A stretch of 64,000 nt of DNA from Claveliimonas acetigenes (GCF_025567385.1 NZ_JAOQJU010000002.1:248001-312000), one strand, 5' to 3'. Shown: positions 1 through 8,820, counted from the stretch's first letter. The notes: generated by a model not told the origin, from the sequence alone. Translations and numbers: made by a program.

Positions 1-696
1 TGCGGCCACGCTGCGGATGCCCTCTGTTCTGACATCTTCAAACTGCAGGTGGTTTGGTATCACTGTTCTCTGGGAAATCACGAAGCCTGCGGCTCCGTAA
101 CGTGATTCCGATACCGCCTGCTCCATGTTGGTATGGTTTAATACAGGGTTCTTCGGTTCGCTCTTGCTTGCCGCCCCTACATACCAGAGTGCGTTCATCT
201 CCCGGTGTATCAGTATCCTTCGGATGTGGGAGCGTGTATTTTTTACCCTCTGGATGATCGACAGGAAGTATTCCGTGATTTCCTCGGTCATCTGAGCGTT
301 CGTTATGATGTCGAATGTTCCGGGCGTGTATGGCGGCTCATCATAATCGAACCACTCCACAATATTGCCCTCTCCGAATACGATCTCTATCAGTTCAGAT
401 ACTGCACTCGGCGTTCCTGCTTTGGTGTGCCATAACAGCGTCCGCTTGATGATGCTGCGCTTGGTTTCTATGTCCATGCTTTCTTGGTAGTACGGTGTTC
501 GCAGTTCCACCGCCAGTACATCCAGTATCTTCTCCGGCAGTTCTTCAATGACAGCCACGGTTCTTGTTCTATCTGCGAGTTGCACAATCTTTTTCACTTG
601 TTGCTGCAGAGCGTAACTGATGCAATGTGTTTCGATGTCCTGTTTCATCGCAATGGGGAGGATATCGGTTAACTGTCCGTCTTTGAATTTAATCAT
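1..696 (-). CDS. Phage tail protein I (P2 gpI-like), 3' end cut by window
   Basis: The minus strand is open from the ATG at 696 to the left edge, about 232 codons, without a stop. The protein starts MIKFKDGQL and has the gpI pattern LPEKILDVLAVEL (about residues 53-65), followed by an Arg/Lys-rich helix and the segment WHTKAGTPSAV (about 89-99). In P2-like phages gpI is a baseplate protein that works next to gpJ. Its start overlaps the stop of the baseplate J gene, a coupling typical of this module. The part beyond about residue 180 is not recognisable. The gene continues left of the window, so its true length is unknown. The family call rests on pattern plus gene order. Confidence 0.8.
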   Translation of the reverse strand, partial: MIKFKDGQLTDILPIAMKQDIETHCISYALQQQVKKIVQLADRTRTVAVIEELPEKILDVLAVELRTPYYQESMDIETKRSIIKRTLLWHTKAGTPSAVSELIEIVFGEGNIVEWFDYDEPPYTPGTFDIITNAQMTEEITEYFLSIIQRVKNTRSHIRRILIHREMNALWYVGAASKSEPKNPVLNHTNMEQAVSESRYGAAGFVISQRTVIPNHLQFEDVRTEGIRSVAA

Positions 697-1831
697 CCTC
701 TAACCCTCCATATGCGACCGTCTTGGTTTTCATCCTTGCCACCGTGTTCCCTGCTACCGGAGTAAAGACAGGAGATGTGACATCGCACCTCTTTGCCCCT
801 GCGGCTATGATCCTTTTTATTAATTCCGATGGGTTGATATCTCTGCCGATAGTATAAGTCTGCCACTGGATATATTCCGTTATCGCTGTATCAACCGCAT
901 TCTGAATGCTTTCCGACTTTGCCATGTCGCTCTTATTGATGTAATATGCCAGTTCAATGTCAAATGACTGTTGCTCTGGTGCGAGGACATCGACTTTGTC
1001 TGTAAGAGGTCGAATGTTTTCATCCTTCAGAAAATCTTTCAAATTATCGATCATGGTCTGCGTTGGAATATCTCCGTCTGCAACAAGGAATCGAATTTCC
1101 ACTTCTGTCGGTGCGGGACTTAAAACCCTTACGCTTGTGATGCTTTGGTTGAAAGCCTTTGTGTAATATTCGTATGCATCATCCGGACCGGCTACAGAGT
1201 AACTGCTCGGTGCGATGTAGATTCTTTCCGCAAGTGCTTCATCATCCTCAATGTCCGCACCTCCTGTCGTGACTTCTAAATTCTCCACGCTGTCAATGTA
1301 AGGAAGTGAATCTACTAGAATGTTTATCTCTCCGATTGCGATTCCGTTTCCGCTATTTCCATCCGTCTGACAGGTGCATGGGATATCCACATAAGTATCC
1401 CCGGCTTTTACCTCTCCGTACTCGTCTGTCTCGAAGTACATTTCTCCATTGGTCACTCTTGTTCCTGCAGGAATGGTTTTCGTTTCTTCCATTGCTGCGG
1501 ATAGAGTAAATCTTACCGTTGTAACCGATGGCTGTGCGTCCAGTCTTGTAATTCCACGAATGGCTGCGAGGTTATCCATATAACCACCGTAGCTGTATTT
1601 TAGTAAATCCTGCTTTCCCGCCCTGTCGACATATAGTAAAGCCTGAAATATTTGAATGGAGCACGCATAGAGTAAAAGTGCCGCAGGATCTGCTCTTCTT
1701 AATTTGCACGGCTTTCCTGTTAACGCTTCATACCGTTCCTCGTAGTCGAGCTGCATCTGTGATTGTATGTCATCCAATGTGATGTCATCTATGAAACTGA
1801 TTTCTGGCAAGTTATCCAATTCTGCTATCAT
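689..1831 (-). CDS. Baseplate J-like protein (P2 gpJ / Mu gp47 family)
   Basis: A 380-residue protein of normal length for the baseplate wedge family that links tail tube end and fibres. The region LAERIYIAPSSYSVAGPDD (about residues 201-219) is the family's conserved centre, and its GPDDAYEYY segment is highly characteristic. The N-terminus has the usual LDDIQSQM / YEERYEALTG helical start. The start at 1831 overlaps the stop of the gp25-like gene (ATGA), and the stop overlaps the start of gpI, so the three baseplate genes are translationally coupled. Nothing looks truncated. Confidence 0.93.
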   Translation of the reverse strand: MIAELDNLPEISFIDDITLDDIQSQMQLDYEERYEALTGKPCKLRRADPAALLLYACSIQIFQALLYVDRAGKQDLLKYSYGGYMDNLAAIRGITRLDAQPSVTTVRFTLSAAMEETKTIPAGTRVTNGEMYFETDEYGEVKAGDTYVDIPCTCQTDGNSGNGIAIGEINILVDSLPYIDSVENLEVTTGGADIEDDEALAERIYIAPSSYSVAGPDDAYEYYTKAFNQSITSVRVLSPAPTEVEIRFLVADGDIPTQTMIDNLKDFLKDENIRPLTDKVDVLAPEQQSFDIELAYYINKSDMAKSESIQNAVDTAITEYIQWQTYTIGRDINPSELIKRIIAAGAKRCDVTSPVFTPVAGNTVARMKTKTVAYGGLEDD

Positions 1832-2139
1832 GACATATCCCTCCTCTCTACATGAATTTTTACATCCATTTTCTCCATTGGGTCAGTGGAGCAGTTTTCC
1901 ACGTTTGCAATGGTAATTTCTGGGATGTATGTTTCTACTTTTTCTTCCAGTTCAATGGCGAGCACGTTTGCCGCTTCGTTCGGAATCATTGACAGGAACT
2001 CTCCTGCCAGTCCGAATCCACGACTTCCCGGTATTGTTCCTTCCGTTGTAAGGATGAGGGATTTTAACTCTGTATCAATCCTTCCAATATCTACGTCATT
2101 CCCTGCGTTTGCGATACTGATTGTATTGACTTCTTTCAT
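1828..2139 (-). CDS. gpW/gp25-like baseplate wedge protein
   Basis: A 103-residue protein with the gp25 family pattern: DIGRIDTELKSLILTTEGTI (17-36) followed by PGSRGFGL, matching the conserved 'L..ll.T..GE....r.fG' block. Members such as T4 gp25 and P2 gpW sit in the baseplate wedge. A good Shine-Dalgarno (AAGGAGG) precedes the ATG at 2139. It lies between the gpU-like gene and gpJ, the order expected in P2-like tail clusters. The slight length difference from gpW is normal for prophages of Firmicutes. Confidence 0.85.
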   Translation of the reverse strand: MKEVNTISIANAGNDVDIGRIDTELKSLILTTEGTIPGSRGFGLAGEFLSMIPNEAANVLAIELEEKVETYIPEITIANVENCSTDPMEKMDVKIHVERRDMS

Positions 2140-2150
2140 TCGCCGCCTCC

Positions 2151-2546
2151 TTAGTTATATTCCGAAAATGTAAGGGAGCATTTCGCCTTAACCAGTTCGC
2201 CGCCCTTCCAGATTTCATCCCACGTCTCGCTGATATTCTCCAATGCCATCTTTCCACTCCCAACTTTCCTGCCGCCGATATATAAATAATCCACCACCCC
2301 GGTTTCTGCAGCCTTTTCAAGTGTTGTTATGGTTGCCCTTGGTTTTACTCCCTGCTCCGCTGCTAGGACGATATCGAACGTTACACTAGACGCATCGGGG
2401 CCGGCGAATTCTCCCTTTGGCTTTTTACCGACAATCGGATGGCTTTTCCATCTGCCGGATACTGTTCTTTTGAAGTCTGAAAAAGTCAGAACTTTGTTGG
2501 ATGTCACTTCAAATTTTATTGTCTTTCCCCAGTTCCCTATTGCCAT
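2151..2546 (-). CDS. P2 gpU-like tail protein
   Basis: A 131-residue protein resembling the phage tail protein U family. It has SGRWKSHPIVGKKPKGEFAG (about 30-49), then the ITTLEKAAETGV helix and the 'lyiGGrkvGsGkmalenIsE' strand near residue 88. In P2, gpU caps or terminates the tail tube. Ribosome binding site GGAGACAGGCAG precedes the ATG. It sits immediately before the gp25-like gene and after the gpV-like spike gene, an order seen in contractile-tail prophages of Clostridia. Assignment is by pattern and position. Confidence 0.8.
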   Translation of the reverse strand: MAIGNWGKTIKFEVTSNKVLTFSDFKRTVSGRWKSHPIVGKKPKGEFAGPDASSVTFDIVLAAEQGVKPRATITTLEKAAETGVVDYLYIGGRKVGSGKMALENISETWDEIWKGGELVKAKCSLTFSEYN

Positions 2547-2558
2547 CTGCCTGTCTCC

Positions 2559-2978
2559 TTACACTTTTGCTTCAACAGAACCCATTCTTTTTTCCAAGTC
2601 CGCAATCCTGCTGATAATGCTTCCCAGTGTCGAGGTTGCTTTTTGGTCATGGAACATGATGTTTCCGCCGCTGTACTGAATGTATGCTTCTCCGAAAGCA
2701 CTCCCCAATTCTTTTCGGAATACGTTCTTTCCGCTGATTGGCGGCTTGTTTCCTTCGTTCCAGTATTTCCCCATTACCACACCTGCGCTTTGTCCGTTGG
2801 ATAAATGGAGCACCAGAACCTCTTTCCCAATCTCCGGCATCTTGTATTCGTCTGCCATGGAAAACACGGGGAATTTGTCCGTTGTGGAATCATCCATGTC
2901 CGGGTATGTAACACTAATCATTCCGTTTTCGTAATCTATGGATGAGACTTTTCCGAGTCTTATCAGTTTCTCTGCCAT
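2559..2978 (-). CDS. Baseplate assembly protein V-like (tail spike, OB fold)
   Basis: A 139-residue protein with the gpV start GKVSSIDYENGMISVTYPD (9-27) and the 'EIGKEVLVLHLSNGQSAGVV' segment that forms the N-terminal OB domain in P2 gpV. The C-terminus is a short heptad-like helix (LGSIISRIADLEKRMGSVEA) that may trimerise the spike. It lacks the long beta-helix of P2 gpV, so it is a short-form spike or hub adaptor. AGGAGG lies ahead of the ATG at 2978. It follows the gpD-like hub gene, which is consistent with a hub-spike pair. Confidence 0.78.
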   Translation of the reverse strand: MAEKLIRLGKVSSIDYENGMISVTYPDMDDSTTDKFPVFSMADEYKMPEIGKEVLVLHLSNGQSAGVVMGKYWNEGNKPPISGKNVFRKELGSAFGEAYIQYSGGNIMFHDQKATSTLGSIISRIADLEKRMGSVEAKV

Positions 2979-2990
2979 TTCGATGCCTCC

Positions 2991-4274
2991 TTAGTCGAAT
3001 GTTCCTTCATCAACCCATCCGTAAACATTTGAACTACTATTTGTATGAACGAGGTGCCATGGGTGTGCTTTTCCATTTCCTGCACAGTTTGGCCCAAGAG
3101 TGATTTTAGCCTGCCCTGCTCTCGCCGGGTAACCTCTCGAACCGGGCCATGATGATACATAGTGCGTACCACCGTGAAAGTTTACGATATCTCCAACCTT
3201 GTACGTTTTCTTCGCTGTTGCTTGTGCCTTCGGTTTTGACTTTGGTGTGTATGTAAGCCTTTTCTGGCATTTATGCAGTTCGATGTTCTGTGTCGTACCG
3301 GAATCTGTGACCTCTGTTGTTACTTTGTCTACGAAATATTTTCCGTTGGCTTTGCCCATGCCTGATATCGTGACGCAGATTCCTGCACATATCTTTGGGT
3401 TGGCCCATATCTTTCCAGTCATCGTAGTCGCACCCTCGTTTGACTGATTGACCTTTGCTGCCGCCATATAATATGCGGTGTCGTAATCATCCGCAGTCTC
3501 TGTGATTTTGAGGACACGGCTTCCGGATGCGTTCTCTTTCTTTAGTCCGAGATAAACACTGACTTCGTCATTGTTTTTTCCCGATTTATAGGATATTCTC
3601 GCCCCGGTATACGTTCCTTCGAGTGCGTCTATATAGTCCCATTCGTCATCAATGAATGATGCTCTGGTAAGGGTTGCTGTTGCTTTTTTCTTTTCCTGCG
3701 CTGTCTGGTCATATATCACAATTTTATTATTAAAGACTTTCATAGAAAGTCCGTATTTCTGGCAGATACTGTAAAGGAATGCGCTGTCTGTTTTATCGGA
3801 TTGCTCAATACTTGCAATCTTGATACTTGGTCCGCTGTATGATAGTGACAGGCTGTACCTTTTTGCAATCTCCTGCGCTATTTTCTTGATAGTTACGTTC
3901 TTCCATGTCTTTGTTCGTTCCCTTGTCTTAAAGGAATCTTTCGCAGGAGTCGATACCCCTCCGATGGTGGTTTCCAATGGTCCGCCAGAGAACTTTACCT
4001 CATCGCACACGAAAGTGCCGCAATTCAGCGACAGGTTTGTTCCGTCTTTGTTCCAGTCTTTAAATGTGATACTGCCTTTGATTTTATCGCCCTTGGTTGG
4101 GTACCATTTGTTCAGCCACTTCATGTCTATGTTCTGGAGTTTCAGGCTGATAGTATCGCTACTCCCGGATGCGACATCCTCGTAGCTGACGCTCTTTAAG
4201 TATTCAGCCAGTTTCGTGCTGACATTCTTCCCATTAAAGGAAAGGCTTGGAACGGCTTTTCTTGCGTTACTCAT
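2991..4274 (-). CDS. gpD-like late control / baseplate hub protein with C-terminal SH3-like domain
   Basis: A 427-residue protein. Residues about 1-340 look like the gpD/XkdQ tail hub: an early VPSLSFNGKNVS strand, the 'GTFVCDEVKFSGGP' block, and the 'IAQEIAKRYSLSLSY' and 'SDSAFLYSICQKYGLSM'-type segments. In P2 the equivalent (gpD) forms the hub on which gpV sits. After an Ala/Lys linker (about 345-357) comes a 70-residue domain starting YKVGDIVNFHGGTHY and ending NVYGWVDEG, the SH3-like wall-binding module usually found at the end of clostridial amidases. The start overlaps the LysM gene stop. The hub plus wall-module fusion suggests peptidoglycan contact during injection; that role is inferred. 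Confidence 0.82.
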   Translation of the reverse strand: MSNARKAVPSLSFNGKNVSTKLAEYLKSVSYEDVASGSSDTISLKLQNIDMKWLNKWYPTKGDKIKGSITFKDWNKDGTNLSLNCGTFVCDEVKFSGGPLETTIGGVSTPAKDSFKTRERTKTWKNVTIKKIAQEIAKRYSLSLSYSGPSIKIASIEQSDKTDSAFLYSICQKYGLSMKVFNNKIVIYDQTAQEKKKATATLTRASFIDDEWDYIDALEGTYTGARISYKSGKNNDEVSVYLGLKKENASGSRVLKITETADDYDTAYYMAAAKVNQSNEGATTMTGKIWANPKICAGICVTISGMGKANGKYFVDKVTTEVTDSGTTQNIELHKCQKRLTYTPKSKPKAQATAKKTYKVGDIVNFHGGTHYVSSWPGSRGYPARAGQAKITLGPNCAGNGKAHPWHLVHTNSSSNVYGWVDEGTFD

Positions 4275-4527
4275 CGTCCTCGCCCTCCTCTACGGATGAA
4301 TAGGTTTCCTCGTTTTCATCGGTATCCTGTCGCCAGAACACCGTGTCGCTGTCATCGTATCCATCTGGTATTTCCGGCACGTTGATTACTGTGCCGGATG
4401 GGAGAATCAGATAGTCGACCAATGGCTTGTTTGCATCCGCAAGCAGTTTCATATATCTTTCGTGTCCATACAGTCTGTATGCTATTAAATCCCAAGTGTC
4501 CCCTTGGATGGTCGTGTATGTTCCCAT
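4267..4527 (-). CDS. Tail protein X-like LysM protein
   Basis: An 86-residue protein. Residues 1-53 form a LysM-type domain: TTIQGDTWDLIAYRLYGHE, then LLADANKPLVDYLILPSGTVINVP. P2 gpX belongs to this small LysM family and acts in tail assembly. The last 30 residues are very acidic (EDDE end) and unlike gpX. It has AGGAGG before the ATG and overlaps the gpD-like start. Location between tape measure and hub gene is the standard place for gpX-like proteins. Confidence 0.85.
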   Translation of the reverse strand: MGTYTTIQGDTWDLIAYRLYGHERYMKLLADANKPLVDYLILPSGTVINVPEIPDGYDDSDTVFWRQDTDENEETYSSVEEGEDDE

Positions 4528-4538
4528 GCTCCTGCCTC

Positions 4539-7500
4539 CTATGCGAATGATACCCGCTTATTCTTGCGCAGGTATTCTTTCATCATTTTTTCAAATTCTT
4601 TCTGGCTCATGCTGTTGGCTTCTACAATATCTTCCTTGCTCGGTGCTTCGCCTTCGAAGTGATATGTTGGACTGAATACAAAGGTTGGATTCTTATCTGT
4701 ATCTCCAGTCTGGTTCCTTGTTCTTATGCCTTCCCCGGACAACGTTCCAATTGTTTCTCCGAGTACGGCACTTCTTGTTACTGTTGTTTCCGGCGTTTCG
4801 ATGCTCTTGGTCTGTAGGTTTGTTTCTGTTACTGGTTGTGCCAGTGAAGAGACCGCTGCACTTTTAACCAGTCCGCTGTTCTTTTCCATTCCGGCTGCGA
4901 GTCCTTCGTCCACATACTGCCCGGATTTCATCATGACTCTAGATGGCGAGTGTATCTGTAATGCGGAGTTTACAGCCGCCGCTGCTTGCTGTGCGATGCT
5001 TCTTGCCGCTGCCACCGCTGCGGCTCCTTTAGCTCTGATGCCAGATTCCAGTCCTGCCATCATGTTGTATCCTGCGGAGTAAAGATTTACGCCTGCGAAC
5101 GCCGACTGGATTCCGCTTGCTGTGGAGCGTGAACTTGCCACGATTCTTGCGCCGCTTGATATAAACACAGCCACCATTCGACTGGTGCTTGTTGTTGTAA
5201 TCGTCACAATCTGAACCATTCCTGCTGTTGTTGCCGCCTGCGTCTGCGTCATGCCTGTTCGGACGCTCGTGGTTACCATCAGCATTCCTGCTGTCATGCT
5301 CGCTGTGACGGACGCCATTCCTGTGCTTACTGCCGCTTCCATTTGGGCTACTCCGGCTGATATTGCACTTGCCCCTGCGAATGCAGTTACCAGTGACGTG
5401 AATGCCATCTGCGTTGCTGTGATGCGTGCAGACATTCCTGTAAGTGCTTGGTTAGTACCTATGAGTGCTGCTTGCAAAACCATCATTCCGGTTGCTGCCT
5501 GCATGGTAGGTGCTGCCAACGCTGTCATTGCTGTTGCCGCAGGCGTTATTCCCGTAGCTAGTCTCGTAAATAATGTTGCCATCAAAGTGGCAGTTACATT
5601 CATTGTTGTTGCATTCGCCTTAAACACGAGCATCGCTGTATTTAGCATAGTCATTGTTGCTGTTGCCATGGTAATCATTGCCGCCATCGCTGTCAGTGAT
5701 GCCACGATTAATACCAGAGCCGCTGCCAACGCTGCGGATGGCACGCTTGCTGCCACTGCTGCCGCCGCAAACGGAACGAGCGCTGCGGTCGGTGCCGCCA
5801 GGGATGCAGCCAGTTTCGCCATGCTAGTAACCATTCCCTTGGATGAACTTTTTAGGGATTTCATGCTCTCTGCCGCAGTTTTTCCCATGGTCGCCATAAT
5901 TGCGATAGCCGCTCCAATTGCAACCATTTCAACCGCCAACGGCGCAAATGCCACGTCTGCTGCGACTGCGGCTAATGCCAGTGCTGCGAATCCCAATGCA
6001 GCCGCAGCTGCTCCGACACCTGCTATTGCCGCCCCGACTGCAAACATGGTCATGGATACGCCCAGTGCCATGATTGCCGCTGATCCGCTCAATCCGTATG
6101 CTGCCAGTTGCGGAAGGACTCCTGCGATGACCGTCAGTGCCGCCGCTCCTACAAGAGCCGCTGCGTTCACAACAAGCAGACCTGCTCCTACGACTACCAG
6201 TGCCGCTCCAAATGCCGCCAGTGCCGCTGCCCCTGCGAGCAGTAGTGGTGCGAGCAATCCTGCCACTGCTGCAAATGCCAGTATTCCCACTGCGAGCAGT
6301 GCCATTGCTATCTGCGCTCCAGGTCCTGCCGCCGCCAGTTGCATTGCTGCCTGTACCATGATGAGCATCCCAGTTGCTGCGAGAATGATTCCTGCGCCGA
6401 ATGCCACCAGTCCGACTGCCGCCGCTGTCAGCATCGGTCCGAGCAATGCTGCAACTGCCATAAATACCAGTAAGCCTGCGCCCATTCCTGCCAATGCAAC
6501 GATAGCCCCAGTTCCTGCGTTTGACAGCATGATTGCCGATGCTGTCAGTATTGCCATCCCTGCGGCTGCCATAAGGATTGCACCGCCAAATGCAAGCAGT
6601 CCTGGTGTTGCTGTCGCAAGTGTTGTTCCCATTGCCCCTGCGACTGCAAGAAGTGCGATGATGCCGCCTTCCATGAGTGCCAGTGCGACCGTTGCTTCTG
6701 GTCCCGCCTGCGCCAGTTGAACCGCTGCGAATGACATGAGTGCCATTCCTGCGGCTGCCATAAGAATTGCTGCTCCGAATGCAATCAGTCCTTGCTGGCT
6801 TGCTTGCAGTTTTGCCCCCATCTGCGCCGCCACTGCCATCATTGCAATAATCCCGGCAGACATCAGCACGAGTGCTACGGTTACCTCTGGTCCCGACTGC
6901 GTGAGTTCCTTTGCCGCCTGTATGAGAAGCCATACCCCTGCGGCCGCCGCTGCAAACCCGACACCAAATCCAAGTGCGTTCTTTGCCGCCGCTGACATCA
7001 CGGAAGAACTCTTGCTCATTGGGTCAGTCGCCTTTTTCGCTCCGCTTCCAATGGACGCTACGGCTTTTCCGAGTTTTCCAAAGACGCCGACTGCAGTTCC
7101 TGCTATCTTGAACAATTTCCCTATAATCAGAAGCACCGGTCCCGCTGCCGCTGCGATGCCTAGCCATTTTACAATGTTTTTCTGCATGGATGGATCCATG
7201 GCATTAAAGGCATCAATTGCTTTCGTGATGTTATCTACGATCGGTTTTAGATATTCACTGGCTATCTGCCCGATGTTATACTTTAATACATCAAATGAGG
7301 AACCGAGTTTTTCAAGTGACCCTCCCATACCCGACAGGAGGGCGTCTGCCATCTTTTGCGAAGTTCCGCTACATTCTTCCAGTGCGGATGCGTACTCCTG
7401 CACCTGCTCCGGAGCAGCATCTATTAATGTCAGCCACTTAGCCATCTGGTTCTTTCCAAAAATTGCCGAAGCCGCCGCCAGTCTCTCTTCGCTGCTTAAC

Positions 7501-8312
7501 CCTGCAAACGAATCATGCAGCTGCTTCTGGACGTCAACCATGCTCTTCATCGTTCCGTCTGTGTTAAAAATTTCAAGACCGAGTTTCTCCATCCAAGCCG
7601 CTCCGTCCGCTGCAGGACTTGCCAGTCGTGCCAGTCCTGTTTTTAATGCTGTCGCTCCCTCTGAGCCGGAGATGCCTGCATCTCCGAAGATGTCCGTAAT
7701 GGCCGCAAGGTCTGTCATTGACCATCCGACAGAATTACAGATCGGGCCGGCAGTCGCCATGGCTTCAAATAAATCTGTAACTGTCGTGTTTGCCTGCGCC
7801 TGTGCTTTTGACAGGATGTCTGCCGCTGTTGTTGCATAGTCGGCTTCTTTTCCAAACATTTTCAGGGCGTTTCCGAGTCCCCCGGTTACTTCGGACAGAT
7901 CCGTGGCTGTCCCGGCTGCGAGGTTCAAGGCGGGCGTGATCATATCTGCCGCCTGTGATGCGCTAAACCCCTGCCTTGCAAAGTTCAGTGTTGCATCCGC
8001 TGCTTCCTGCATTCCAAACACGGAATTGGCCGCCGCTGATTTTACCGCCGCTTCAAGGTTCGACGCCTCCTCTGCTGACGAACCCATAGTAGCCTGCACG
8101 AGTTTCAATGATTTATCCACATTTCCAAATTCCTGTACGGAACTCACGCCCAATGCCACAATTGGTGCTGTCACGCTTGCGGTCAACATCTTTCCTGCCT
8201 TCGTGAAAGAGTCGCCCATGGAGGTTAAAGTCCGCTGTGCCTGCTTGATGGATGACGAGAAGGAGCTTTCCAGTTTTCCTGCTATTTTTATTGCTACTTT
8301 ATAATCGCTCAT
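4539..8312 (-). CDS. Tail tape measure protein with 63-residue hydrophobic tandem repeats
   Basis: A 1257-residue protein that sets tail length. Residues 1-380 match the TP901-type tape measure core (FGNVDKSLKLVQATMGSS; MQEAADATLNFARQGFS; GMSTALNA-like helices), containing the usual 'GLGNALKMFG' and 'ATALKTGLARLASPAADG' motifs. Residues about 474-725 are four tandem 63-residue copies beginning GP/GT and built of Ala/Met/Leu with a central AFGAAIL-type core. The C-terminal third is Thr/Ala/Met-rich and ends with the classic IHSPSRVMMKSGQYVDEGL motif (about 1100). The start is preceded by AAGGAGG at a longish spacing and overlaps the frameshifted chaperone end, suggesting coupled translation. 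Confidence 0.95.
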   Translation of the reverse strand: MSDYKVAIKIAGKLESSFSSSIKQAQRTLTSMGDSFTKAGKMLTASVTAPIVALGVSSVQEFGNVDKSLKLVQATMGSSAEEASNLEAAVKSAAANSVFGMQEAADATLNFARQGFSASQAADMITPALNLAAGTATDLSEVTGGLGNALKMFGKEADYATTAADILSKAQAQANTTVTDLFEAMATAGPICNSVGWSMTDLAAITDIFGDAGISGSEGATALKTGLARLASPAADGAAWMEKLGLEIFNTDGTMKSMVDVQKQLHDSFAGLSSEERLAAASAIFGKNQMAKWLTLIDAAPEQVQEYASALEECSGTSQKMADALLSGMGGSLEKLGSSFDVLKYNIGQIASEYLKPIVDNITKAIDAFNAMDPSMQKNIVKWLGIAAAAGPVLLIIGKLFKIAGTAVGVFGKLGKAVASIGSGAKKATDPMSKSSSVMSAAAKNALGFGVGFAAAAAGVWLLIQAAKELTQSGPEVTVALVLMSAGIIAMMAVAAQMGAKLQASQQGLIAFGAAILMAAAGMALMSFAAVQLAQAGPEATVALALMEGGIIALLAVAGAMGTTLATATPGLLAFGGAILMAAAGMAILTASAIMLSNAGTGAIVALAGMGAGLLVFMAVAALLGPMLTAAAVGLVAFGAGIILAATGMLIMVQAAMQLAAAGPGAQIAMALLAVGILAFAAVAGLLAPLLLAGAAALAAFGAALVVVGAGLLVVNAAALVGAAALTVIAGVLPQLAAYGLSGSAAIMALGVSMTMFAVGAAIAGVGAAAAALGFAALALAAVAADVAFAPLAVEMVAIGAAIAIMATMGKTAAESMKSLKSSSKGMVTSMAKLAASLAAPTAALVPFAAAAVAASVPSAALAAALVLIVASLTAMAAMITMATATMTMLNTAMLVFKANATTMNVTATLMATLFTRLATGITPAATAMTALAAPTMQAATGMMVLQAALIGTNQALTGMSARITATQMAFTSLVTAFAGASAISAGVAQMEAAVSTGMASVTASMTAGMLMVTTSVRTGMTQTQAATTAGMVQIVTITTTSTSRMVAVFISSGARIVASSRSTASGIQSAFAGVNLYSAGYNMMAGLESGIRAKGAAAVAAARSIAQQAAAAVNSALQIHSPSRVMMKSGQYVDEGLAAGMEKNSGLVKSAAVSSLAQPVTETNLQTKSIETPETTVTRSAVLGETIGTLSGEGIRTRNQTGDTDKNPTFVFSPTYHFEGEAPSKEDIVEANSMSQKEFEKMMKEYLRKNKRVSFA
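6138..6893 (-). repeat. Four 63-codon tandem repeats in the tape measure gene
   Basis: Residues 474-536, 537-599, 600-662 and 663-725 of the tape measure protein align without gaps at a 63-residue period: GPEV, GPEA, GTGA and GPGA starts, a conserved 'VA..MG..L' at about position 21, and 'GL.AFG.AI(L)' at about 35. A partial copy precedes the first. Copy 4 is most diverged. Each codes for very hydrophobic helices. Confidence 0.85.
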
Positions 8313-8807
8313 GGTTCTTCTTGTTTGCCTCCTTCTGGATATCCCTTAAATCTTCACACAGGTCTATAATGTCAAATAATGACAGGCTCAGAATGTAATC
8401 CAAGCCTGTCATCAGATTTTGTGCGAGCAAAATGCACACTTTCCGAAGTTCGGAAGTGTCAGTCAGCTTTATTCCTCTCCGTAGAAAAAACTCGTCACGG
8501 TATTCTTTACTTTAATGGCATCTCTCGGACTGAGTCCCTTGAAGAACTCAATCGGATAGCCTGTTGCGCTTGCCGCGATGATGAGCGTGTAGTGCAGGTC
8601 ATTTTCCGGCATGATTGATACTGTGCCGGATGATGTAAGCACCTTGTTTGCCCGAATCATATCATCTGCAGTGATGTTCTCTAAGCCGGAGAAGTCCAAT
8701 TTGGAAATCTTCTCCCCTTCGAAGTTGTACTCCTTTGTGAGTTTCACGATTTTATCTTCGCTACCGCTCTCTGTTTCGTTTTTCTTGATTTCCTTTACCT
8801 CTGTCAT
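8299..8807 (-). CDS. Tail assembly chaperone, -1 frameshift product (gpE+E'-like)
   Basis: The short chaperone frame (8469-8807) contains T TTT TTC at 8490-8484, in the X XXY YYZ phase needed for -1 slippage. After the shift the -1 frame stays open for about 62 codons (LRRGIKLTDTSELRKVCI... ending KKNHERL) and stops at 8299, inside the first codons of the tape measure gene. This mirrors gpE/gpE+E' of P2 and gpG/gpGT of lambda, where both products chaperone the tape measure during tail assembly. A hairpin (8436-8459) lies about 25 nt downstream. Product length would be about 170 residues. Slippage itself is inferred. Confidence 0.85.
8436..8459 (-). promoter_or_regulatory. Hairpin downstream of the frameshift site
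   Basis: ACACTT(T)CCG pairs with CGGAAGTGT around a five-base loop, giving an eight- to nine-pair stem with one bulged base. It begins about 25 nt 3' of the slippery heptamer in the mRNA, further than the usual 5-9 nt spacer, so a stimulatory role is possible but unproven. Confidence 0.45.
8469..8807 (-). CDS. Tail assembly chaperone, short form (gpE-like)
   Basis: A 112-residue protein. The core reads LTKEYNFEGEKISKLDFSGL then ENITADDMIRANKVL (about 24-60), a pattern typical of the gpE-type tail assembly chaperone family, and a hydrophobic helix HYTLIIAASATG follows. These proteins coat the tape measure protein before tube polymerisation. AAGGAGG precedes the ATG at 8807. It lies between the tube protein and tape measure genes, the invariant place for this gene. 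It ends four codons after the slippery heptamer, so most ribosomes would make this form. Confidence 0.88.
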   Translation of the reverse strand: MTEVKEIKKNETESGSEDKIVKLTKEYNFEGEKISKLDFSGLENITADDMIRANKVLTSSGTVSIMPENDLHYTLIIAASATGYPIEFFKGLSPRDAIKVKNTVTSFFYGEE

Positions 8808-8820
8808 GGTTTAATCCTCC

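Noticed and set aside
5251..6720. Long plus-strand open frame of 489 codons, Ala/Pro-rich
   Set aside because: It is the complement of the Ala-rich repeat part of the tape measure gene; GC-rich third positions leave the opposite strand open. No ribosome site and no family pattern.
5929..6933. Minus-strand frame inside the tape measure gene, Arg/Gly/Ser-rich
   Set aside because: Out-of-frame reading of the same repeats; no start signal.
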